Notes: generated by a model from the sequence alone, not told the origin. Numbered from the stretch's first letter, positions 27,437 through 36,392 are shown. The stretch is DNA of 64,000 bases from Carnobacterium maltaromaticum DSM 20342 (GCF_000744945.1 NZ_JQMX01000001.1:2170001-2234000); one strand, 5' to 3'. Translations and numbers: made by a program.

Positions 27437-28533
27437 TGGGAGACATCTCCTTTACCACAAGTTGGACAATCATCCTCAAATCTTGGCCAAGTTTTATGAG
27501 TAAATGAATTTCCATCTTCATAGTTGATTTCATATTGAGTTCCCAGACTTTTCGGTTCAGTATAGCCAGTCACTACTCTTATCAACTCGTCTACAATGGA
27601 TGCTGTTAGTTGAAAAATACCAGGACCATATGCTATTGATGGAGGATTAAACTGAATATTTCTAAAACCTACAAATTGTTCGATGAATTTTGGATCATTC
27701 TTGCTAAAATTCAAATTCATACAATCAAAACATCCGGTTTTCTGAGGAATAACTGTATACACTCTTCCCCTACTAACTTGGGAAGCACCAAAAACACAAG
27801 GCAACCCTACTTTTACAATGGCTTCATTTACAATTCTATGAATTATGAAAGGTGGCTCATCTATCGCACAAATTACAATATCAATTCCTTCTGTCAACTC
27901 TACAACGTCGTTAACGTCAACTATTTTCTTGTCAACTATCTCAACCTTTATACCTGAGTTCATCTCATTAATCGCTCTTTTAGCCACTGCTGTTTTTTTC
28001 TCTCCTACATCTGCTTCTCTATACAGTAGTTGACGACCAAGGTTACTTGACTCTACTCGATCATAATCTACCATTCGAATCATCTTAGGTCCAAGACCTG
28101 CGAGTAATGTTACGATGTTAGAACCACCGCCACCAAGACCAAGTAATAAAATGTTTAAATTATTGATTTTGTCTTGTATTTCAAACCTATCATCTTCCGC
28201 TTTACAATATCTACTAAAATAGTTTACGTTTGCAATATATCTATCTTCAACCGATTTTCTTGGAAAAGTCTCTTCAATCAATCCTTCTTCGTTTAAAAAA
28301 TCAATTCCTTTTTCTATATCTTTAAATGTAAGCTCTGGATATTTTAATTTCATTTCAACTACAACTTCACTGAAAGATCTAACGCCATCAAGCAGATTTG
28401 CTAGTGTCCAGAACTGACCTTCTTCATCATCAAATTCAGTAGTAATCCCAAGTTGTGCACCTACTCTAAATTGCTTTTTGTTTAATTGGTATAACGGATA
28501 AATCGGTTTTATTCTTGGGTGTTTATACTTCAT
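27400..28533 (-). CDS. E1/ThiF/MccB-like adenylating enzyme of a putative RiPP pathway
   Basis: A 377-residue E1-superfamily enzyme. Residues 1-95 form a winged-helix-like segment (FWTLANLLDGVRSFSEVVVEM ... LNEEGLIEE), similar to the peptide clamp of MccB and to RRE domains. The catalytic domain has the nucleotide loop LLGLGGGGSNIVTLLAGLG, VDYDRVESSNLGRQ, the acidic IDEPP region, and two zinc-knuckle pairs, CFDC and CPTC. Such enzymes adenylate a C-terminal carboxylate. Its position one attenuator after a 21-residue peptide gene suggests it activates that peptide's C-terminus. It is not a housekeeping ThiF/MoeB: no thiamine or molybdopterin genes are near, and the N-terminal clamp is extra. 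Confidence 0.82.
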   Translation of the reverse strand: MKYKHPRIKPIYPLYQLNKKQFRVGAQLGITTEFDDEEGQFWTLANLLDGVRSFSEVVVEMKLKYPELTFKDIEKGIDFLNEEGLIEETFPRKSVEDRYIANVNYFSRYCKAEDDRFEIQDKINNLNILLLGLGGGGSNIVTLLAGLGPKMIRMVDYDRVESSNLGRQLLYREADVGEKKTAVAKRAINEMNSGIKVEIVDKKIVDVNDVVELTEGIDIVICAIDEPPFIIHRIVNEAIVKVGLPCVFGASQVSRGRVYTVIPQKTGCFDCMNLNFSKNDPKFIEQFVGFRNIQFNPPSIAYGPGIFQLTASIVDELIRVVTGYTEPKSLGTQYEINYEDGNSFTHKTWPRFEDDCPTCGKGDVSQWEIFQYYQEKK

Positions 28534-28552
28534 TTTTTCTCTCCTTATTAAA

Positions 28553-28579
28553 AAAGTGGCGAGATATCTCCATCTCGCC
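28553..28579 (-). terminator. Attenuator between precursor gene and E1-like gene
   Basis: On the minus strand GGCGAGAT / ATCTCGCC (8-bp stem, 6-base loop) is followed by ACTTTTTT, about 22 bases after the precursor stop and 20 bases before the next start. Partial termination here would give more precursor mRNA than enzyme mRNA, a common RiPP operon design. Confidence 0.8.
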
Positions 28580-28601
28580 TAATAATTATTTAACTATCAA
28601 A

Positions 28602-28667
28602 TTAGATAACAATCCACCATGCTGTTGCATCAACAGTGTCTGCTTTACGTACATTAACTTTTTCCAT
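28602..28667 (-). CDS. Putative 21-residue RiPP precursor peptide
   Basis: A 66-base gene on the minus strand. The peptide begins MEKVNVRKADTVD and ends ATAWWIVI. It has a very strong SD (GGAGGGG, seven bases before the ATG), a promoter with LytTR-type repeats upstream, and an attenuator after it, so it is expressed as a gene although tiny. It is the first gene of the E1/M50/ABC operon. There is no Cys, no double-Gly leader and no C-terminal Asn, so it is neither a class II bacteriocin, an AgrD, nor a canonical microcin C precursor. I infer the charged N-terminal half is the leader and the hydrophobic C-terminal half the core. Confidence 0.75.
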   Translation of the reverse strand: MEKVNVRKADTVDATAWWIVI

Positions 28668-28746
28668 CACATTTCCCCTCCATTCCTAATCCTTTTATAA
28701 AGTCTTTTCTGCGAAAAAGAAATTTAGATTCTCTTTCGATGTACTT

Positions 28747-28810
28747 ATAATACCTTTAATAATCATAAATAATTTTGATTGGTAACAATTAACATCCTAG
28801 ACGTAACAAT
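28747..28810 (-). promoter_or_regulatory. LytTR-type operator and promoter of the peptide operon
   Basis: ATTGTTAC occurs exactly twice on the minus strand (28810-28803 and 28789-28782), 21 bp start to start, the two-helical-turn spacing of LytTR regulator sites. About 30 bases downstream is a good -10 (TATTAT, 28752-28747), while the -35 position (28775-28770, AAATTA) is poor. That is the pattern of an activator-dependent promoter. The adjacent two-component system supplies a LytTR regulator. Confidence 0.72.
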
Positions 28811-28852
28811 CGGTAGCTTAAATTTATATTTCTACAAATTGTCAATAACATG

Positions 28853-28882
28853 TTGAATTAAAGAGAGTTATTAGGGTATAGT
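28853..28882 (+). promoter_or_regulatory. Promoter of the CPBP protease gene
   Basis: TTGAAT (28853-28858), an 18-bp spacer and TATAGT (28877-28882) lie about 30 bases before the CPBP start. The LytTR-type repeats are upstream of it on the other side, so both divergent units could respond to them. Confidence 0.55.
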
Positions 28883-28912
28883 TTACCTATTATCAAAAAA
28901 GGAGTGTAACAA

Positions 28913-29815
28913 ATGAACCGACAACGAAATATATTTCGAAATAAAAAAGGCAATAATTCTAATCGATCCATTTCTGCCATCGACTTTTCTTTAGTCGCTT
29001 TCATTTTCGGACCAGTCATTTCACTCTTTCTGGTTTTCGGGATTACAACTATCCTAAACATGAAATTGGGACTGAATGAATTAATCACTACCACCCCCTA
29101 CAATATGATTATCAGCATGTTGGGTTATCCAATAATATTGTATTTGCTGATTATCATAAATAGTAAATTGTACGACGGAGACCTGAGTAAGTTTGGTTTT
29201 TCCTCAAAAAGAAAATATGTACGCATTTTAAAAGGTATTGGATTAGGGATAGGATTAGTTGTAGGATTGTATCTATTGTCTTTGATTTTTTTAGCATTGT
29301 ATAGTATTACAAATAAAAAATTCAATTTCCTAATCATGTTTCTATTCGTCATAGGATTTTTCATTCAAGGAATGGTAGAAGAGATCTTGATGAGATCAAT
29401 CATTATGAACGAAATTTGCAACAAGAGTAACGCTGCAATTGCCATATTAACTAACTCGTTATTATTTTCTCTTTTACACCTCTCAGCTCCTGGTGTAACA
29501 GCCTTATCGTTCTTTAATTTATTTTTATTCGGTATAATGTTTTCCTTGATCTACTACATAACAAACGATATGTGGCTAACTGGATTCGCTCATGCTGCTT
29601 GGAACATAACCCTTGGTGTGATTCTTGGAACAGAGATTAGTGGTCAGGTCATAGAAAATAGTTTATTCCGAACAAGTTCTACTCCATACAAAAGTTTGCT
29701 TAGTGGAGGTGATTTTGGTCTGGAAGGTGGTTTAATAATGACTATATTCACTACATTCGTTATTCTTACTTTAATTTTCAGCACAAAAATCATTAAAACA
29801 AAAAGGAGTTGGTAA
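28913..29815 (+). CDS. CPBP-family (CAAX-type) intramembrane metalloprotease, possible immunity protein
   Basis: A 300-residue polytopic membrane protein with about eight helices. The CPBP/Abi motifs are present: motif 1 MVEEILMRSIIMNEI (EExxxR), motif 2 LLFSLLHLSAP (FxxxH-type), and motif 3 HAAWNITLG (HxxxN-type). In lactic acid bacteria such proteins are common bacteriocin immunity or maturation factors. It is divergent from the peptide operon and shares its control region, so a role in self-protection or in further trimming of the peptide is likely, though inferred. A good SD (AAGGAG) precedes the ATG. Confidence 0.82.
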   Translation: MNRQRNIFRNKKGNNSNRSISAIDFSLVAFIFGPVISLFLVFGITTILNMKLGLNELITTTPYNMIISMLGYPIILYLLIIINSKLYDGDLSKFGFSSKRKYVRILKGIGLGIGLVVGLYLLSLIFLALYSITNKKFNFLIMFLFVIGFFIQGMVEEILMRSIIMNEICNKSNAAIAILTNSLLFSLLHLSAPGVTALSFFNLFLFGIMFSLIYYITNDMWLTGFAHAAWNITLGVILGTEISGQVIENSLFRTSSTPYKSLLSGGDFGLEGGLIMTIFTTFVILTLIFSTKIIKTKRSW

Positions 29816-29964
29816 TCAAACCAGCTCTATTTTAGAAGCCTTATGATTTAATAATTCTTCTTATTTCTTAAACTTAATAAAATAACTGGTTTTGCTTTTG
29901 TTAAATACAAGTGAAAAAGAGGCCTTTCCCAAATTAGTAACTGAATTAAATAAACCAACAGAAT

Positions 29965-30097
29965 AAAAAACGACCACATCCTTTGCTGTGCAGGCAAGAT
30001 GTGGTCTTAAAGTTATATAATTAACATTTAGAATCGTTGAGCCTAGTCAATCTACACTCAACGATCGAGGGGTATGTTATTGCATGTCTCTCTTTAC
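29965..30097 (-). ncRNA. Possible small structured RNA (antitoxin-like)
   Basis: On the minus strand a -10-like TATACT (30109-30104) is followed by about 130 nt containing two hairpins (ATCGTTGAG/CTCAACGAT and the terminator GACCACATC/GATGTGGTC plus six T). The order CATGCAATAACATACCCC then stem then terminator parallels the RNA at 52148-52260. No intact toxin ORF faces it; the opposite frame ends in FPKLVTELNKPTE, perhaps remnant coding DNA. The -35 is weak. The region 29816-29964 holds nothing else convincing. Confidence 0.35.
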
Positions 30098-30389
30098 ATA
30101 TCTAGTATACTACAAAAAAGAATTTCTTCTAGCTCTTTTGGTGTAAAGACAAAGCTAGTCGATCCCAACCGACAAACAATAAAATCATTACTAATGTGGA
30201 TTGATTTTTTTGTTTCGTAATTTGAACTTGTTGCGATAAAATCTTCAGATGGAATTAAAAGGAAGCAAAGTATCGAATAGCAAATGCCTATAATTAAAAA
30301 TATAGATACATTAAAAAATTTGTCATGAGAACAGAAATAAAGACAGCTACAATAATTGTAAAACTCATTATTATTATTTTATTCTTCAT
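30094..30389 (-). pseudogene. Frameshifted paralogue of the small membrane protein at 43705-44007
   Basis: A GAAGG site precedes an ATG at 30389 that opens MKNKIIIMSFTIIVAVF, a first helix. That frame stops early. The next frame continues IFLIIGICYSILCFLLIPSEDF then IATSSNYETKK, matching FVYIFLFLCLTPSGDF then LSASANYETKK of the intact gene at 43705-44007. One frameshift near 30310 therefore disrupts it. After ETKK the two sequences diverge (HISNDFIVCRLGS...), so the 3' end may also be rearranged. It starts ten bases after the Nudix gene stop, which suggests former co-translation. Confidence 0.65.
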
Positions 30390-30398
30390 AATTAACCT

Positions 30399-30863
30399 TC
30401 ATTTAACAAGTAGTATTTTTTTAAAGTCATCTATTATTAATTTTTCATGTTTTAAAATATTTGTAGGTAAACTAGTTAAAGAAAAAAAACGACAATCTGT
30501 ACTTTCGTCTGTTTGTTTTAATATTGTTCCAGTGAAACATTCAGTTAAGAAACTTGAAATAACAAATGAGCAAACATCTCCATTAGGGTACGTGTAGAGA
30601 AAATCTTTCCCTCCAAAAACATTAAGCAACCTTAAGTCTATTTTTTTAGTAATTAGACCTGTTTCTTCTACTAATTCTCTACAAATAGCATTTTTAGGAT
30701 CTTCATTAAGTTCGATTGATCCAGCTGATAATCCCCAAAGTCCGTTATCACTGCGTTTAATAAGTAGAATTTCTCTTTTTTTTAGTACAATTATAGAAAC
30801 ACCAGCCACAACTAAAGGCCTGTTGCCAACTTCTTTACGTAAGTTTAATAAGTAGTCTTCCAT
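30399..30863 (-). CDS. Nudix hydrolase
   Basis: A 154-residue cytosolic pyrophosphohydrolase of the Nudix family, acting on nucleoside diphosphates linked to another moiety. The full Nudix box is visible: GSIELNEDPKNAICRELVEETGL (GX5EX7REUXEEXGU), preceded by GLWGLSAG. The C-terminal part (FFSLTSLPTNIL) is a usual family feature. Two ATGs are adjacent; I chose 30863, as the first abuts the GGGGAG. Substrate not predictable. It is followed by the frameshifted small membrane gene. Confidence 0.85.
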   Translation of the reverse strand: MEDYLLNLRKEVGNRPLVVAGVSIIVLKKREILLIKRSDNGLWGLSAGSIELNEDPKNAICRELVEETGLITKKIDLRLLNVFGGKDFLYTYPNGDVCSFVISSFLTECFTGTILKQTDESTDCRFFSLTSLPTNILKHEKLIIDDFKKILLVK

Positions 30864-30963
30864 CATACTCCCCCTATATAATATACTATACAATTTATTT
30901 ATTTCTAACTTATATAAATTATATCACATCTGAAATTTTTATAATTTGTAAAGTAGTAAAAAG

Positions 30964-31006
30964 AAAGAGTAGTAACCAATTTATAAGTTGGTTACTACTC
31001 TTTTTT
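30964..31006. terminator. Bidirectional intrinsic terminator
   Basis: A 16-bp stem (AAAGAGTAGTAACCAA / TTGGTTACTACTCTTT) has T-runs on both strands. The half-site TAAGTTGGT(A/T)ACTACT recurs at the 3' end of the adhesin gene (about 31183-31195). Confidence 0.75.
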
Positions 31007-31140
31007 ACTGTTGCTAGCAATTTTATTATGGCGCTCTTTAGTGGTGGCACACAAACCTACATAAATCACTTAAGCTAAATCAACCAACGGATTATGCCCT
31101 ATTAGTTGATTATTTATAATTCATATTCTTGATTAAATAA

Positions 31141-31174
31141 AAAACGCCGAAAAATTAGATTTATCAGCCTTTTA
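31141..31174 (-). terminator. Probable terminator of the adhesin gene
   Basis: Minus-strand AAAAGGCTGA pairs with TCGGCGTTTT (one mismatch, one G-U) and is followed by T residues, shortly after the adhesin stop codon. Confidence 0.5.
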
Positions 31175-31190
31175 AATTATAAGTTGGTAA

Positions 31191-34100
31191 CTACTTTGTT
31201 TTACTACCCATTTTTCTATAACACATACCGTAGCTAAGCATTCCAAGTGAAACACTCAAGACTCCTAGCCATAGATAATTTTCTTGTTTACTATTCGTTT
31301 TTGGAAGTTGGTGATCTTGATTCCCAACAGACATTTGATTACCCAGTTCACGTACCAACTCTGGTTTCCCACTTAAATCGCCAGTATTAGGCAATTCTGG
31401 TCGTGAAGGATTCAGCGGATTCTCCTCTGTTCCTAAATAACGATTCGTTACGATAAAACCAGTAGAAACATCCCCAGTTATCTCCGATTGATAGCCTGGC
31501 AGCTCTTCTTCAATAACTGTGTACTGATTCTCTACTCCTGCATCATCGTATTTTGGCAAGTCTGTAAATTTACCTTGCCACTGATTCTCTTCATTTAAAG
31601 ATAACATCTCTTCAATAGGAACGCCATTTTTCATTAGCTTAATTTGCACTTCATCCGCCTTTTTCCAATCCATTTTTTCTTAACTGGTAATTGGATTTTT
31701 TCACAGTTCGTGTTCGTGACAACAAAACCTGTTTCAGGTGTTCCTGTAATTTCTGAGCGATAATTTTCCAAGTCTTTTTCTGTTAACGTGTATTGATACT
31801 CTTCACCAAATTCATCATATTTTGGTAAATCAACAAAGGTCCCTTGCCAATTATTTTCAGCATTCAATAACAATTCTGAATTCATCAAGACATTATTTTG
31901 TTTCAATTGAATCGTGACATTTTCAGCTGCAGGTCCAACCCATTTTTTAGTGACTGGAATTTGAATTTTTTCAATATTGGTATTAGTGACAACAAAACCA
32001 GTCTCACTGTCTCCAGTTACTTCACCTTCGTAATTTGCGACAGTCACTTCTTTGATTTGATAGGTGTATTCATTTCCAGCGTCATCATATTTAGGTAAAT
32101 CTGCGAATTCACCTTTCCAGTCATTATCTGCATTTAAAACTAATTTAAGCGGTGTTGTTTCAGAATCACGAAACAGCTCAATTGTCGCTGATTCACCGAT
32201 TGGCCCAACCCATTCTTTAGCCACAGGAATCGTAATTGTTTCGCTATTCGTATTCGTAACCGTATAACCTGTTTCAGCAGTACCACTAATTGATGCATCA
32301 TAGTTTTTATAGCCGACTATTTCAACAATCGTATACTTATTTTCAGTACCATCTGCCTGATATTTTTCTAATTCAGAAAAAGTCCCTTGCCAGTTTGTCG
32401 TCTGATCGAGTGTCAGGTAATTGCTTAACATTTGACCATTTTTAACTAAGTTGACTTGAACCCGTCCAGCAATTGGACCAACCCATTTTTTAGTCACAGA
32501 AACGGCTACTTTTTCAGTGTTAATATTGTTAATCGTGTAGCCCGCTTCTTTACTGCCTTGGATTAACGGGCGATAGTTCTCCATGTTTTCTTCGCGAATG
32601 AAATAATTAATGGCCTTACCATCGCTATTATACTTAGGTAAGTGATCAAAAGAAGCTTGCCAATTCATCGCTTCATTTATCGTCATTTCTTTTATTTTTA
32701 CGTTTTTATCATTATACAGAAAAACGGTAATGGCGTCTTTTTCAGGTCCATTCCATACTTTTTTCACAGGGATACTGATTTCTTCCTTGTTTGTATTGGT
32801 AATAACAAAACCTTCTGTGGAATTCCCTTTGATACTTGATTCATAATTTTCTTGAGCAATTTCTTCTACGGTATACTTGATTTCAATACCTTTATCATCA
32901 TAAGTAGGCAAGTTTGTAAATTTACCTTCCCAGTTTTGATTCGCTTGCAAAGTCAGTGAAATAGCTGTATCTTTTCCATTAGCAAACAACTTAACAACTA
33001 CATCTCCACCAACTGGACCTACCCACTTTTTCGTCACTGGGATACTTGTTGAGTCCGCTCGCGTGTTGGTAACCGTATAACCCGTATCCTGATCACCTGC
33101 ATAGGTTGTGACGTAGCCCGATAACTCTTCTTCTACCACAGTATAGCGAAAGAGCTCCCCTGCTGAATCATACTTAGGTAAATAGTCTATCGTTCCTTCC
33201 CAATTGTTTTCTTCAGACAGAACAATGAATACATCGGGTAACAAAAGTCCGTTTACTTGAGCGTAAATTTTAACTGAATCTTTCTTCTCACCTTGCCATT
33301 TTTTCTTAACTGGCAAATCCACTTGCTCGCTAGTTATATTCGTTACTAGGAAACCTTCTTTAGCATTGCCATCTATCAAAGAAAAATAATTCTCAAGTTT
33401 ATCTTCTTTAATCGTATAACTAATTTCTTCTCCAGTTTCAGTGTATTTAGGCAAATCGGTAAAAGCACCTTGCCAATTTTTCTGACTTGTCAGCTCTAAA
33501 GATTTTGATGTATCGACTCCTTCTGCAAGTAAACGAATGATTACTTTTTCACCGACAGGTCCAAACCATTCTTTCTTAACTGGAATCGTCACTTTTTCAT
33601 TATTTGTATTCGTAACAGTAAAGCCCTCTTTAGCACTTCCTGTAATTATCGCATCATAATTATCTTGCTGGATTTCTTTAAGTGTATAATTAATTTCTTG
33701 TCCATTTTCATCGTACTCTGGTAAATTTGTAAAGGCACTTGTCCAGTTTTGATTAGCGGTTAATTTTACTGAACGTCCAGTTGTTACACCATTAGAAAAC
33801 AGTTCAACAGTAACTGGTTTGCCAACTGGTCCAACCCATTTTTTAGTGACTGGAATCGTAATTGACGTGCTTCTGGTATTTGTAATCGTAAATCCATCTT
33901 GGGCATTTCCGGTATAAGTTGCGACGTAACCGGCTAATTCTGCCTCAACAACTGAATAACTAACCTCTTTTCCCTTACTATCATATTTAGCTAAATCGGT
34001 AAATTCAGCACGCCAATTATTAGCCGGTGATAATTGAATCGTTTTATCTGTAATTTTATTATTTCTTTTTAAGGAAACTTCAACAGAGTCTGTCGCCTTA

Positions 34101-35707
34101 CCTTGCCATTTTTTGATAACTGGAATACTTAGTTTTTCAATATTCGTATTTGTGATAGTTAAACCTGTATCATTATTTCCCGTCACGACAGATTCATAAC
34201 CCGCTGGGACATTAACTTCTTGCACCGTGTAGTTAATCAACGAACCATCTACATTGTATTTATCCAAATTGGTAACTAACAATTGCCAATTTGAAGCTTT
34301 TTCAATGGTAACTTGGCGATTAATATCTTGGCCATCTGCATAAATACGCACATCAATACTGGTTGTTTCAGGCCCAACCCAAACTTTGGTTAAATTCAAA
34401 CTGGTTTTCTTGATTTTATTCGTGACTGGGATGAGTTCTCCTGTTGTACTATTTTCTTTAATTTCAAAAGGATATTGCTTAGTTTGATCAACATCAAACT
34501 GTTCTGGTGCACTTACTTCTTTAAAATAATACTGTCCTAGCTCCATATTTTTCACATTAATTTGACCTTGGTCATCTGTTTGATAACTGCCTAAAGACTG
34601 ATTAGCGGCATTAAACAATTCAAATGTAATGCCTGGAAGCAAGACATCTGCTTTATTTTCTAGTGATTTAACTAAGCGGGCGCTGCCTTTTTCTGGTAAA
34701 TCACCACTTCCGCCACCACCAGCACTATTATTTTCAGTGTACGATGTATTTTTTTCAATCGTTTGCTCTTCACCAGTAATTTGATAATTCGCTGTATAAT
34801 CATTGGCAAATTCTTTTTTACTTAAATCATTTATATGCGTATCATAAACAAGGCCAAACTTGTGATTAGAAATTTCCTTAGCAAACAACTTTACATTAAA
34901 ATGATTGCCGTTAGCGGGGTCAATTTCAAGTGTTCCATATTGACTGAATTCTGCTTGACTAAGCCAAGTAAAGTTCTTATCTTTATCTTCAATAAAATAT
35001 CTAAAGCTATTTGCTAACAAGGTTTGGTCGGCTGCCGAAGTATCATCAACTTCAATTAATTTTTGATTAGTTCCATTGTGAACCAATTCTTTCTTTGGTT
35101 GATTGATAATCACCTGCCAAGTAATTTTATTACTACCATCTTCAGACATATGGCCATACTTGCTGAAAAATGGATAATCATCATCATTTCCCGCTTCGCC
35201 TTTTTCATAAGTAACTGTATAGTCAATATCTGGAATATTTACGCCAAAATCAGTTGTCTTAGAAATTGTGCCTTCTGTTTGACTGTCGACTCTAACTTTA
35301 AAGTAGAAATAACCCTTAACATTGATTAATTCTTCAGCTGTGCTATTAAAGGTACAAATAACTTGGTCATTTACTATTTTCGCTTCACCTAAGACTTTCC
35401 CTGTTGCCGGATCTTTCAATTCAGCAGAAGAAACAATCCCAATTAGTTCCGGGGGAAGGGACATGGTAATAGTGTCACCATTCTTAATTCCTATTCCTTC
35501 TTTTTCAGAAAATGTAACCGAAATTCCAACTCTTTCACCATTATATAAATCAGTTTTATCCATTTTTACTGAATCAATAATTGCACCACCGCCTAATTCA
35601 GCAGCAAAAACTTGGGTACCTGTTGAAAAAAGCCCCCCTATAAGTGTAGGAAATACCATCGAAAAAATAAGAAAAAATGAAACAATTTTATTTGTTACCT
35701 TGAACAC
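31191..35707 (-). pseudogene. Cna-B-repeat LPXTG adhesin, disrupted by a frameshift
   Basis: The first frame (31634-35707, 1357 residues, GTG start with GGAAG upstream) has a Sec signal peptide ending FAA, an adhesin-type N-terminal domain of about 300 residues, a prealbumin-like domain (ITFELFNAANQSLGSYQTDDQG...YYFKEVSAPEQF) and ten Cna-B repeats of about 91 residues (KKWVGP...LPKYD...YTVxE...GFVVTNT). A one-base loss in an A5 run (31660-31664) breaks repeat 11. The second frame (31191-31673) resumes KADEVQIKL and ends with LPNTGD, then LPKTN, a membrane helix and a basic tail. Restored, it would be about 1,500 residues, sortase-anchored, with isopeptide-stabilised stalk repeats (Lys of KKW, Asn of VTNT). 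Confidence 0.85.
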
Positions 35708-36392
35708 ACAAACACTTCCTTTTCCACGTTTATTTTTTAATCTAAACTTACAGACTGTTCATACACAAAAAAAGAACTGACTATTTGAGAAACCCTCAAT
35801 TAGTCAATTACTAAATATTTTGCTGGCTATGTAAGTTTTACTATCCATTCACATTAATGCTGTCTTTTATTTGATCGGACTATTAATTTTCGCAAAAAAT
35901 GAACGAATAGTCAACTGACTTTTTCAGTTTCACATATTCTTTCAGTATCATAATTTTAATACGTTCACGCATGCCTTATAAAATAAGAAATGTCAGGAAA
36001 AAAATGATTAAAATAACATTAGAACAAATTGGTATATTCACTATTTATTATTGAATTTAGAAATTGGTTTACTTATTTATCTTTTAATTTTCAATCTAAA
36101 TACCCTTTATTTTTTAACTAACAACAATACATAAATATTATCTGCCTACCTTTACACACTCCCTCAAAAACGATCGAATTCCTCGATTGGTTTTCAATTA
36201 AAATAACGCAAGAAAAAAACTGTTAAATCTATATTTAAATTTACCTCTTACTATCAAAAAAATATTTCAGTTAACTTCACGACAGATACTAATAAACATA
36301 TGAAATAAATAAAATTAATAAGACAATATTTATAACTCTCGAAATTTCGATACTACCTATTTGTGAAAGACTGACCCAAACCCCTTTATAAA
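35708..36392. other. Long intergenic region without a recognisable gene
   Basis: About 690 bases of very AT-rich DNA upstream of the adhesin. I see one imperfect hairpin (GACTATTTGAG...CTCAATTAGTC, about 35779-35805) and no convincing ORF or promoter. Its length suggests it holds the adhesin promoter and regulatory sites. Confidence 0.5.

Noticed and set aside
28602..28667. Precursor as a canonical microcin C (MccA) peptide
   Set aside because: MccA peptides end in Asn, the residue that MccB adenylates; this peptide ends in Ile, and the locus lacks MccC/MccE-type genes.
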